Positions 54,750 to 64,000 of a stretch of DNA of 64,000 nt are shown piece by piece. This DNA comes from Methylococcales bacterium (lineage in GTDB: Bacteria; Pseudomonadota; Gammaproteobacteria; Methylococcales; Methylomonadaceae). The notes under the pieces were generated by a model that had not been told where the DNA came from, made no database searches, and saw only the letters and a program-made list of their open reading frames with translations. The stretch lies in the NCBI GenBank assembly GCA_028715725.1, contig JAQURG010000016.1, positions 1 through 64,000 of the forward strand, written 5' to 3'. Made by a program: the position numbers and the translations under genes. How positions within the stretch are numbered: the first letter of the stretch is position 1; each line of letters begins with the position of its first letter.

Positions 54750-56558
54750 GTGGAGAACAGTCTTTTCAATGTATTTGTGTTCCTGGCGGCTGCCTGCCTG
54801 GTAGTGCCGCTTGCCAGCCGTTTCAAGCTAGGCTCGGTACTCGGCTATCTTACGGCAGGCATCGTAATTGGCCCTTTCGGACTAGCGCTGATTGGCGACG
54901 CTGAGAAAATCATGCATTTTGCCGAATTCGGCGTGGTGATGATGCTGTTTCTCATTGGCCTGGAGTTGGAGCCTGCCTTGCTGTGGCGTTTACGTAAATC
55001 GATTCTAGGACTGGGCGGTTTGCAAGTGATACTGACCAGTTCGGCATTTATGCTCATTGGTTTGGCGCTAGGCTACTCATGGCAGATGAGCCTGGCGGCA
55101 GGCATGGCGCTTTCGCTTTCCTCCACGGCACTGGTTTTGCAAATGTTGCAGGAAACCCACCTGATGAACACCCCCATGGGTGAAACTTCATTTTCAGTGT
55201 TGTTGTTTCAGGATATTGCCGTCATCCCTATTCTGGTCATCCTGCCTTTGCTGGCGACTCATAGTCTCCAAGATCCGCAAGCCCATGCCAGCATGATTTC
55301 TACCTTACCGGGATGGGCGCAAGCATTGATAGTGGCATGCGTCATTGCAGCGGTGATTGCGGCGGGCCGTTATCTGTCGTACTACCTGTTCCGGGCGATT
55401 GCCAGAACCCATTTGCGGGAAGTGTTTACGGCGCTTTCGCTCGCTGTCGTGGTTGGGATTACGCTATTGATGCAACTGGTTGGTGTGTCGCCGGCCATAG
55501 GAACGTTTGTCGCCGGTGTTGTGCTGGCAAATTCCGAATATCGCCATACGCTCGAAACCGACATCGAGCCGTTCAAAGGTTTGCTGCTAGGCCTATTTTT
55601 CATTTCGGTAGGCATGGGCATGGATTTTCATTTATTCGCCGAATCGCCGCTGCGTTTAGTGCTGGCCGTCACGGCGCTGATTATCCTCAAGGCGTTGATA
55701 TTGTTCATGCTCGGCAGATTTTTTGGACTCAATGCCCTGCATAACTCCGGTTTTGCGCTTGCCCTTGCCCAAGGCGGTGAATTTGCTTTTGTATTGTTCC
55801 AGTTTGCGGGAACATTAAATATTCTGCCTCAGGCGCAGGAAAAGTTTTTAACCCTGGCGGTAGCCACTTCAATTGCCGTAACTCCATTGCTCATAGCGCT
55901 TTACAATCGGTTGATCGTACCTAAATTCTTAAGCATATTGCCTCAACGCTCCTTTGACAGAATTGACGAAGAAAACCCTGTCATTCTCGCTGGGTTTGGT
56001 CGTTTCGGTCAGGTGATCGGTCGCTTCCTCACTGCTCAAGGCGTTAAAACGACCGTATTGGAAAAAGACCCGGATCAGATCGAGCTGCTCAGGAAATTCG
56101 GCTTCAAAGGCTATTTCGGTGATGCCTCTCGACTGGATTTGCTACATAATGCCGGTGCAGCCAAAGCCAAACTGCTTATTGTCGCCGTGGATGATCCGGA
56201 TACATGTCTGAAAATCGTGAAGCTTGCAAAAGAAGAATTTCCTCATTTGAAAATTTTCGCCCGCGCCCATAACCGTCGTCATGCCTATGAGCTTTCTAAA
56301 GCAGGCGTGGATTACTATAAACGCGAGGTATTCGATTCATCCCTTGATATGGCCCAACACATTATGTTGTCCTTGGGAAAAAACGAATCCGATATACATT
56401 TCAAGGCCATAAAGTTCAAGGAGCATGATGAGGCGACGCTTAAGGCTTCTTTTGATTTCTTTAATGATGAACCGGAACTGGTGAATTTCATGCGCACGCA
56501 GCGGACAGAACTGGAACGCATCCTACAAAACGATATATCTGGAGATTCTGATAGCTAA
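54750..56558 (+). CDS. KefB/KefC-like CPA2 cation:proton antiporter with TrkA-N domain
   Basis: Multi-TM exchanger region (FGVVMMLFLIGLELEPALLW) plus ILAGFGRFGQVIGRFLTAQGVKTTVLEKDPDQIELLRKFGFKGYFGDASR. Confidence 0.93.
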   Translation: MENSLFNVFVFLAAACLVVPLASRFKLGSVLGYLTAGIVIGPFGLALIGDAEKIMHFAEFGVVMMLFLIGLELEPALLWRLRKSILGLGGLQVILTSSAFMLIGLALGYSWQMSLAAGMALSLSSTALVLQMLQETHLMNTPMGETSFSVLLFQDIAVIPILVILPLLATHSLQDPQAHASMISTLPGWAQALIVACVIAAVIAAGRYLSYYLFRAIARTHLREVFTALSLAVVVGITLLMQLVGVSPAIGTFVAGVVLANSEYRHTLETDIEPFKGLLLGLFFISVGMGMDFHLFAESPLRLVLAVTALIILKALILFMLGRFFGLNALHNSGFALALAQGGEFAFVLFQFAGTLNILPQAQEKFLTLAVATSIAVTPLLIALYNRLIVPKFLSILPQRSFDRIDEENPVILAGFGRFGQVIGRFLTAQGVKTTVLEKDPDQIELLRKFGFKGYFGDASRLDLLHNAGAAKAKLLIVAVDDPDTCLKIVKLAKEEFPHLKIFARAHNRRHAYELSKAGVDYYKREVFDSSLDMAQHIMLSLGKNESDIHFKAIKFKEHDEATLKASFDFFNDEPELVNFMRTQRTELERILQNDISGDSDS

Positions 56559-56899
56559 TAGGGATTTATGCCCTAACCGTTGATTTCGACGACAGCTTGG
56601 CAAAATTTTTCTTTTCAAGTCAAGCTAACAGAAGAGCGCGCTGCTCCAGCGCTGAACGCTTCCACCGATAGCAGACGCTTGCGTGACGAGATTGCTTAGG
56701 AGGTCATTCACATCCTCACAATGAGAAAGACTAGCGCTTTGCCCAGCCTACAGCGGTAGAAGTTCGCTATGTCCGGTCTTCTCAGCAGGAATAGATAGAT
56801 GACGAACCAGATATCGTTGAAGCGGATAGGGAAGTATCTCCGCGTCATTTTTGTTCATATCTGACCCGTTAGCTTTGTACATACAGGTAAGGAGGTTTC

Positions 56900-57352
56900 A
56901 TGTCAGAAAGAATCAATTTGGGTAAATCCGCTCCAGCGCTTTACCAAGCGGTCATTGGTCTTGAGAAGCTGGCGGTTGAGGCCGTTGCTTCCGCAAACAT
57001 CCCGGTTGGCTTTGCACATCTAATGCGCCTTCGTGCATCCCAACTCAACCAGTGCGCATACTGTCTCAGGATGCATACTCAAGATGCCCTAGCCAGTGGC
57101 GAGTCAAACGATCGTATAAGTGTCTTGGCGGCTTGGCGAGAAACCGAGTATTTCACCGAAAAGGAACGCTCATCATTGGCACTGGTAGAAGCAATTACAC
57201 TGATCTCTGACGGGCAAGTGCCAGATGCCATCTATGAGCAAGCAGCAGCCAATTTGTCAAAAGAGGAAATAGCGGCTGTCGAGTGGCTTTTAGTAGTCAT
57301 CAATGCGTGGAATCGCATTGCTACTTCCAGCCGTTATCCTGTGAAGGCGTGA
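56900..57352 (+). CDS. Carboxymuconolactone decarboxylase/AhpD-like protein
   Basis: LMRLRASQLNQCAYCLRMHTQDA CxxC..H motif; AGGAGG RBS. Confidence 0.92.
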   Translation: MSERINLGKSAPALYQAVIGLEKLAVEAVASANIPVGFAHLMRLRASQLNQCAYCLRMHTQDALASGESNDRISVLAAWRETEYFTEKERSSLALVEAITLISDGQVPDAIYEQAAANLSKEEIAAVEWLLVVINAWNRIATSSRYPVKA

Positions 57353-57476
57353 GCATGGCTAACACTTCATTCAAGCCGAAGCCTTTCGGCACGATTGTCG
57401 GTTCTCACCTATAAGAGGAAGCATGAGCACTTAAATCACGGAAAACCATACCTACATTAGCCTTAATAATTGATCA

Positions 57477-60400
57477 CTACCTTAGTTTATTACGGCGGCT
57501 AGCCCAAGCTCCCCATCGCTGCGTTATAACGTAGAGCACCGGCACGAACGGTATGGCTAAAAGCGTTGAAGACAGCATGCCGCCAAAAACCACGGTGCCG
57601 ATAGCCTGCTGGCTGGCCGCGCCTGCTTGCGATGCGCCTAGCAAAGGCGCCACTCCCAGAATAAAGGCGAACGAGGTCATAACGATCGGCCGGAACCGCC
57701 GGCGGGTGGCTTCCACCGCCGCCTCCGTCGCGGACATTCCTTCAGTCTGCAGGTGCCTTGCGAACTCGACGATGAGAATGGCGTTTTTACAGGCCAGCCC
57801 GATCATTAAAATCAGCCCCACCTGCGTATAAAGATTATTGTCAAACCCGCGCAGCATCAGCGCTAACAGCACGCCCACCAGCGCCATTGGAACAACCAGC
57901 ACGATCGCCAGAGGACTGGTCCAGCTTTCATATAAAGCCGCCAGCACCATGAACACCAACGTAATCGACAGCGCATAAATGAAATAAGCCTGGCTGCCTA
58001 CCTGCTTTTCCTGGAAAGACGTTGCCGTCCAGTCGAAGCTTATTCCCTTGGGCAGTATATTTTTGGATATCTGCTCCATCAGATTCAGCGCCTGCCCTGA
58101 ACTGAATCCGGGGGCGGCCGCCCCGTATATTTGCGCGGAAGGATAGAGATTGTAGCGCGTCACCAGCTCGGAGCCCAAAATTTGCTTAACCTCAAGCAAA
58201 GTGCCCAGCGGCACCATTTCGCCCAACTCATTACGGACATACAGGTTTTTAATATCCGCCGGCTGCAGGCGGAAAGGCGCATCAGCCTGAACATAAACCT
58301 GAAAGACCTGATTGAACTTGTTGAACAGGTTAACAAACGAGGAGCCCAGATAAGTCTGGAGCGTGGAAAACACATTGTTCAGCGGAATATTCAGCGACTC
58401 CACCTTGGTTCTGTCTATGTCCAGGAAAAGCTGCGGACTGCGGGCGCTGAACGTACTGGTCAGATTGCGCAAACCGGACTGGGCGCCGCCCGCGCGTATG
58501 ACTTCGTTGACGGCTTTCTGCAGCTCGGCAAGACCCAGGCTCTGGCGGTCCTCCACCATCATCTGGAAGCCGCCGCCCTGGCCCAGCCCGCGAATGGGCG
58601 GGGGCACCAGCACAATTGATAGGGACTCTTCTATCGAAGCCAGTTCGCGGCGCAGGTTGCCGGTAAGCTTGTCCTGCGCCAGCTCGGGGCCGCGCTTGCT
58701 CCAGTCTTCATACACGACGAAAGTGGTGAAAATATTGGAAACATTCGCGCCATCCAATACAGACAGTCCGCCTATGGTCACCCACGCGTCCACTCCCCGG
58801 GTTTTCTTAAGGATCTCATCCACTTTTCTGGCCACCTTAACCATTCGCGGTTGCGACGCGGCATCCGGCAGCTTGGTGACAATGATGGCGTAGCCCTGAT
58901 CCTCAGTGGGTAAAAACCCGGTGGGATGATAAGCAAACCGCCAGCCGGTGATGACAATGATCAGCATGAACAGAATAGCCATGAGTCCTGCCCGCCCCAC
59001 CATCCAGACAACCAGCCGCATATAGGAATTCTCGATCCAGGCGTAAACCTTGTTGAAATTCCGGAAGAACCAGTTGATTTCCTTTTTTTCGACCGGACGC
59101 AGCCACAACGCGCACTGGGCAGGCTTGAGCGTCAAGGCGTTAATGGCGCTGATAATGGCGGTGGCGGCAATGACCAATGCGAACTGGCGGAACAATTGTC
59201 CGGTGATTCCCGGCAAAAACGCGGCCGGCAGAAACACCGAGGTCAGCACCAGGGTAATGCCGATGATCGGGCCGGTGATTTCCTGCATAGCCTTGATTGT
59301 AGCTTCTTTGGGCGTCATGCCTTTCTCGATATGAAACGAGGCGTTTTCCACAATAACGATGGCGTCGTCGACGACAATGCCGACCGCCAGAATCAACGCG
59401 AACAGCGTCAACAGGTTAATGCCGAATCCGAGCATGGACATGGCCGCGAACGCGCCGATCAGCGTCACCGGAACGGTCGTCGCCGGCACCAGCATGGCCC
59501 GCCAATTCTGTAAAAACACCACGATGACGACGAGCACCAGGATACCGGCTTCGAACAATGTCTTGTAGACGTCGTGAATCGCGCTGCGGACAAATTTCGT
59601 GGTGTCGTAGCGAATCTCATAGCTCAGCCCCGGCGGAAATTCCTTGCTCATGGACGCCATGGCTTTTTTAATCTCCTCCGCCACATTAAGCGCGTTGGCG
59701 CCGGGCAAGGTAAACACCGGCATCACCGTGGCCTTGTGGCCCCTGGATACGGAAAAGTTGCTGTAGCTCTGGCGGCTCAGATCGACGCGCGCGACATCGC
59801 GAATCCGCACGATTTGCGCCGACTCGCCACGCGCGCTCTTGATGACGATATTCTCGAATTGCTTCACATCGGCCAAACGGCCAATGGCGTTGACGGTGAA
59901 CTGGAAAGTCTGATTCGCGGGAACGGGAGGTCCGCCCAATTGCCCTGCCGCCACCTGCAGGTTTTGGCTTTGAATGGCGTTGACCACGTCGGTGGTAGTC
60001 AAACTGAAATAACGAAGCTTTTCCGGGTTCAGCCACACCCGCATGCTGTAAGGCCCGGCGCCCCGAACCGCAATCTGGCCGACCCCCGGCAAACGCGCCA
60101 ATGGATTCTGCAGGTTGATCACCGCATAGTTCGAGAGATAGGTTTCATCATACCGGTCGTCTTCCGCGAACAGCGCCACCACCAGCAGGATATCCGTGGA
60201 CACCTTTTTTACCGTGACGCCTTGCGGCTGCACCGATCCCGGCAGCTGCGGCAGGGCGCTGTTGACCAGGTTCTGCACCAGCGCCGTGGAGGTATTCAGA
60301 TCAGTCCCTACGTTGAAAGTAATCGTTAAGGTGTAGCTGCCGTCGCTGGAGCTGGTCGACGACATGTATAAGGAATTTTCCACTCCGTTGACGGCCTGCT

Positions 60401-60599
60401 CAATGGGAATGCCTATCGTATTCGCCACCACTTCTGCGCTTGCGCCCGGATAGCGGGCGGTCACCTGGATAGTCGGAGGCACAATGGGTGGATATTGCGC
60501 GACGGGCAGATTGATAAAGCAGACCACGCCTAAAATCACCGTGATAATCGCGATGACATTGGCGAATATGGGTCTTTCAATGAAATATTGGGAAATCAT
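57477..60599 (-). CDS. RND (HAE1/AcrB-type) multidrug efflux permease
   Basis: 1040 aa; MISQYFIERPIFANVIAIITVILGVVCFINLPVAQYPPIVPPTIQVTARYPGASAEVV; GIVVDDAIVIVENA. Confidence 0.96.
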   Translation of the reverse strand: MISQYFIERPIFANVIAIITVILGVVCFINLPVAQYPPIVPPTIQVTARYPGASAEVVANTIGIPIEQAVNGVENSLYMSSTSSSDGSYTLTITFNVGTDLNTSTALVQNLVNSALPQLPGSVQPQGVTVKKVSTDILLVVALFAEDDRYDETYLSNYAVINLQNPLARLPGVGQIAVRGAGPYSMRVWLNPEKLRYFSLTTTDVVNAIQSQNLQVAAGQLGGPPVPANQTFQFTVNAIGRLADVKQFENIVIKSARGESAQIVRIRDVARVDLSRQSYSNFSVSRGHKATVMPVFTLPGANALNVAEEIKKAMASMSKEFPPGLSYEIRYDTTKFVRSAIHDVYKTLFEAGILVLVVIVVFLQNWRAMLVPATTVPVTLIGAFAAMSMLGFGINLLTLFALILAVGIVVDDAIVIVENASFHIEKGMTPKEATIKAMQEITGPIIGITLVLTSVFLPAAFLPGITGQLFRQFALVIAATAIISAINALTLKPAQCALWLRPVEKKEINWFFRNFNKVYAWIENSYMRLVVWMVGRAGLMAILFMLIIVITGWRFAYHPTGFLPTEDQGYAIIVTKLPDAASQPRMVKVARKVDEILKKTRGVDAWVTIGGLSVLDGANVSNIFTTFVVYEDWSKRGPELAQDKLTGNLRRELASIEESLSIVLVPPPIRGLGQGGGFQMMVEDRQSLGLAELQKAVNEVIRAGGAQSGLRNLTSTFSARSPQLFLDIDRTKVESLNIPLNNVFSTLQTYLGSSFVNLFNKFNQVFQVYVQADAPFRLQPADIKNLYVRNELGEMVPLGTLLEVKQILGSELVTRYNLYPSAQIYGAAAPGFSSGQALNLMEQISKNILPKGISFDWTATSFQEKQVGSQAYFIYALSITLVFMVLAALYESWTSPLAIVLVVPMALVGVLLALMLRGFDNNLYTQVGLILMIGLACKNAILIVEFARHLQTEGMSATEAAVEATRRRFRPIVMTSFAFILGVAPLLGASQAGAASQQAIGTVVFGGMLSSTLLAIPFVPVLYVITQRWGAWASRRNKLR

Positions 60600-61783
60600 G
60601 ACGCGGACTTTCCTGGTTCAGGCGAGGCGGGAGCAGCGGCCGGCTGGCTTTGTTCAGCGGTCAACGGTTTTTTCACGGACTTCACCTTATTCCCCGGAAT
60701 GGCGCGAAGCAGCCCGGTCAAAATTACCCAGTCCTGATCATTGAGCCCCTTCTCGACCACGCGGCTATCGCCTGCCTGCCTGCCCAGCTTGACCGGCCTG
60801 CGCTCGACGGTGTCGTCTTTGTCCACTATGAGCAAATAAGAGCCGAGCTGGTCGTAGCCAATGGCGGATTCAGGCACCAGAAGCGCCATCTTTTCCGAAT
60901 TAACCACCAGCACCCGCACGCGGGCAAACAGCCCCGGCAGAATGGAGCCGTCGGCATTCGGATAACTGGCGCGCAACAGCAGCGTGCCTGTCGTCGGCGT
61001 CACGGAAATGGCCGAGAAATCCAGGAATCCGGCATGCGGATAGCCGGTTTCATCGGACAGCGCGAGTTCCGCCGGTATCTTTAATTTTTGGGCTTCGCCC
61101 GGCCCGACGCTGGTTTGTTTGACCACTTTCAGCAGGTCTGTCTCGCTGATGGTGAAATAGACATAGATGGGATCGATCTGGTTGATCTGGGCCAACGGAG
61201 TAAACTCGCCAGCGCCGACCACGTTGCCGGGGTCTTTGAGCCGGCGGTCTATGCGGCCGTCAAAAGGCGCGACAACTTTCGTGTAATTCAGGTTTAACTG
61301 GGCCAGATCCCGGTTGGCCTCGGCTGCCACCACGGCCGCTCGCGCGTTGTCGCGCTCGAATCTCCACTTGTCCACATCCGTCTGGGCGGCCGCATGCTGA
61401 CGCACCAGCCCGCTAAACCGGTCCAGTTCGGTTTGCGCATGGCTGAGGCTGGCTTTTTGCTGAAGCACTTGAGCCTCCACCTGTTTCAACCGGGCCTGAT
61501 AAGTGTCCTGCTGAATCAAAAACAGCGGCTGGCCTTTCCTGACCAGATCGCCGTCATGAAAAAATACTTTATCCAGATAACCTTCCACGCGCGCGACCAG
61601 CTGGACGGTGTTAACAGCTTGCGTATTGCCGGTAAATTCCAGATAGTCGCTGACCTGCCGATGAACAGGCTGGCTTACGGTCACCTGCGGAGGCGGGGGC
61701 GGCACATAAGCGTTCTTTTGTTCGCACCCTGCGGCAGAAACAATTACCATCCATATCAACCCGGCAATATTACGCTTCATCAT
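60596..61783 (-). CDS. RND efflux periplasmic adaptor (MFP)
   Basis: Lipobox-like SAAGC; VEGYLDKVFFHDGDLVRKGQPLFLIQQDTYQA; overlaps the permease start by 4 nt. Confidence 0.95.
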   Translation of the reverse strand: MMKRNIAGLIWMVIVSAAGCEQKNAYVPPPPPQVTVSQPVHRQVSDYLEFTGNTQAVNTVQLVARVEGYLDKVFFHDGDLVRKGQPLFLIQQDTYQARLKQVEAQVLQQKASLSHAQTELDRFSGLVRQHAAAQTDVDKWRFERDNARAAVVAAEANRDLAQLNLNYTKVVAPFDGRIDRRLKDPGNVVGAGEFTPLAQINQIDPIYVYFTISETDLLKVVKQTSVGPGEAQKLKIPAELALSDETGYPHAGFLDFSAISVTPTTGTLLLRASYPNADGSILPGLFARVRVLVVNSEKMALLVPESAIGYDQLGSYLLIVDKDDTVERRPVKLGRQAGDSRVVEKGLNDQDWVILTGLLRAIPGNKVKSVKKPLTAEQSQPAAAPASPEPGKSAS

Positions 61784-61800
61784 AGCTGTTCGTATCCTCT

Positions 61801-63381
61801 TCACCATCGGGGCCAACTGATGCCCGACGGGGTTTTAGTATCCGGCGACGGCTGGGCGGCAGGCTTCAGCAGGTCGCCCCAGTCGGTACGCTTGGCCATC
61901 TGCTCCTTGACCGCATCAGGCACGACATCCTTGCCTTCCCGGATTTGCCAGCCGCCGCCCAAAGCCCGGTATACGCTCACCAGATTGTTGGAGATCTCTC
62001 CCAGAGTGTTGGCGAGGCTGTCCTGTTCGTTTAGCAGCGCCTGCTGGGCGGTCAGGACGGTAGTAAAATCGGTAATGCCCTGCCGATACTGCAGCATCGC
62101 CAGATTCAGCGAGCGCTGCGCGGCGGCGGTGCTGTCCCCCAAATACCGCGCGCGCTCCTGCGAGCGCAGAAACGCCACAAGATTGTCTTCGACTTCCCGC
62201 TGGGCGGTAAGGACGGTGTTTTGATAACTCACCAGCAGGCCCTGCAGCCGCGCGTCCTGCACCCTGACCTGATTGGTGATTTGGCCATAGTTTAAGATGT
62301 TCCACTGCAACGCCGGGCCAAAGTTGGCGGTGCGGCTTTTCCACATAAAGATGTCGCCGAGAGCGAACGAGCCGACATCGGATGACAGCAAGCCGAAAGT
62401 GCCGGTCAGCGAGAAAGCAGGATAAAGAGCGGCCTTGGTGACGCCGATGCTGGCGGATTGCGCTGCCGCCTGCAACTCCGCGCGGAGCACGTCGGGACGC
62501 CTCCGCAGAAGCTCCGCCGGTATGCCTACCGAAACCTGCGCGGGCGGCGCGGGAATCTGCGCGGTGCCGGCCAGCAAACCGCTCACCTTGCCGGGCGGCA
62601 TGCCCAGCAGAACGCTTAAAGCATTCTGCTGCTGGCGCAGCCCGGTCTCAAGCGAAGGAATGGAAGCCTGCGTGTTTGCCAGTACTGTCCGGGCCTGTTC
62701 GACGTCGCGTTCGGAAGTTGTGCCGCCGTTATAGCGAATTTCCGCGATATTGAGATTTTCCTTTTGCGTATCAACATTCTGCCGCGCGATTCCCAAGCGT
62801 TTTTCCAGCGTGCGGATAGTGATATAGGCATGGGCCACATCGGCGGTAAGACTGACCAGCGCATTGTTATAATCGGCTACGGTGGCCTGAAAATCGGCAT
62901 CCGCTGATTCAATGGCGCGGCGGAACCTGCCCCAGAAATCAATTTCCCAGCTGGCGGTCAAGCCCAGCTGGGTCTGAGCATAATCAAAGATGCGCGAAAA
63001 AGCGGCCTGCGGGGCGCGCTGGCTAAGATGCACCTTGGTCAGCGAACCGGCAAGCTGCTGGTTTTGCGGATAGAAATTGCCGATGGCGATGCCCAGTTGG
63101 GCGCGGGCTTCGAGCACGCGCACGCCCGCCACGCGTATGCTGAGATTTTGCTGGTAAGCGCGGTTGATTAATTGATCAAGAATCGGGTCGTTGAAGGCTT
63201 TCCACCACTGCCGGTCATTGCCGGAACCCGTTTTAAGCCGCTTGTCGCCGGCTTCCAGCCACTGGTCAGCCGTATCGGCAGGCGGGCTTACAAAATCCGG
63301 CCCCACCATGCAGCCTGAAAGCAGCAGAGAAGCCGATAAACAAAACACGCAAAATTCGGTAAGTTTAATTTCACACCGCAT
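61801..63381 (-). CDS. RND efflux outer membrane factor lipoprotein (NodT/OprM family)
   Basis: Lipobox LLLSGC; VGPDFVSPPADTADQW; TADVAHAYITIRTLEKRLGIA; RRRPDVLRAELQAAAQSASIGVTKAALYPAFSLTG. Confidence 0.94.
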   Translation of the reverse strand: MRCEIKLTEFCVFCLSASLLLSGCMVGPDFVSPPADTADQWLEAGDKRLKTGSGNDRQWWKAFNDPILDQLINRAYQQNLSIRVAGVRVLEARAQLGIAIGNFYPQNQQLAGSLTKVHLSQRAPQAAFSRIFDYAQTQLGLTASWEIDFWGRFRRAIESADADFQATVADYNNALVSLTADVAHAYITIRTLEKRLGIARQNVDTQKENLNIAEIRYNGGTTSERDVEQARTVLANTQASIPSLETGLRQQQNALSVLLGMPPGKVSGLLAGTAQIPAPPAQVSVGIPAELLRRRPDVLRAELQAAAQSASIGVTKAALYPAFSLTGTFGLLSSDVGSFALGDIFMWKSRTANFGPALQWNILNYGQITNQVRVQDARLQGLLVSYQNTVLTAQREVEDNLVAFLRSQERARYLGDSTAAAQRSLNLAMLQYRQGITDFTTVLTAQQALLNEQDSLANTLGEISNNLVSVYRALGGGWQIREGKDVVPDAVKEQMAKRTDWGDLLKPAAQPSPDTKTPSGISWPRW

Positions 63382-64000
63382 CACTAGCTTTCTCTTAAAT
63401 GCTTGGGTTGCATTTACCATCGCGGGTTCCAGCTGAAATAAATTTTGTTTCGTTTATGGTTGTTGTTTTCATATCTAAAAAAGCGTTAAAAACGAAGAGC
63501 CGGGCGGCAGGAATGGATAAAGTTCCCCCAGACAAACAATAATCACCTGCTGGCCCGCTCGTCTCTTCAGAAACTCGTCGCTGTCGTAAACCCGGCCGCA
63601 GAGGATATCGTTGGACTTCTGGGCAACCACACCCAAAATCGTATAACCATTTCGCCCGAAATCTGGCTGAAGAGGTGAAACGCAAGCGTAGAGGGAGGGC
63701 GGAGATGCCGAGTCCATCCGCATGCGGAGGTTAAAGTATGGGTCGGTACAGGAAACGGCTGGTTGTAATGATTCTTCGTGCTCTAGGCGGACATCTTGAA
63801 CAACAGATAGATGATCGACTCGGCAAAAAAACCATGGGTTCAGCCTCGGAGATATCATCATGACCTTATCCTTCCTCTAATGAGTCAAACTAGTTTAATC
63901 CAAATTGCATGAATTCTTCAAACGTTTATTAGGAAGCAGTCAGAGCCAAACTTTTAAAGTGACGGAAAAAATGTGTTTTCCGTATGGTCTTCCGTTAAGT

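Noticed and set aside
58131-60329. Several long plus-strand ORFs (162, 176, 195, 251 aa)
   Set aside because: Antisense to the GC-richer RND permease gene, with no family motifs; typical shadow ORFs.
61394-62224. 276-aa plus-strand ORF
   Set aside because: Antisense to the RND adaptor and outer membrane factor genes; no recognisable domain.
63475-63861. 128-aa minus-strand ORF upstream of the RND operon
   Set aside because: Composition and overlap with a second ORF (63395..63685) do not support a real gene; no regulator motif seen.

Overview
64 kb of chromosomal DNA from what looks like a gammaproteobacterium. A methanotroph-like (Methylococcales-type) origin is inference only. No rRNA or CRISPR array was seen. 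Housekeeping genes include acnB, dciA (DUF721), lpxC, zapE, purB, hinT-like, recR, ybaB, dnaX, an SRP 4.5S RNA, nadA, tRNA-Ser(UGA), phosphomannomutase, modABC, murJ and a RIO-type kinase. The most interesting parts are: (1) a seven-gene minus-strand operon (~39.66-45.0 kb) of three TerD-family proteins, an ATP-grasp enzyme, a small membrane protein, a phosphoribosyltransferase and a HAD phosphatase. It resembles a reduced Ter-type metabolite-synthesis system with no TerC/TerA/TerB in the window. (2) A porin / FMN-binding protein with a DGISGAT flavinylation motif / four-TM SHxH protein cluster at 0.5-3.2 kb, whose membrane subunit has a distant paralog at 25.9 kb carrying an inserted c-type haem domain. 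(3) A GNAT-C39 peptidase fusion translationally coupled to a DUF2817 (M14-like) gene. (4) A scarred accessory region (51-57.4 kb) with a decayed transposase fused to the 3' remnant of a short-chain dehydrogenase, a truncated pirin, Ohr, a Kef-type antiporter and an AhpD-like protein, followed by a complete RND efflux operon. (5) A histidine kinase with a tandemly duplicated sensor segment, and a SmbP-like metal-binding protein with a possibly structured leader. All calls come from reading the translated sequence and motifs; no database search was run.
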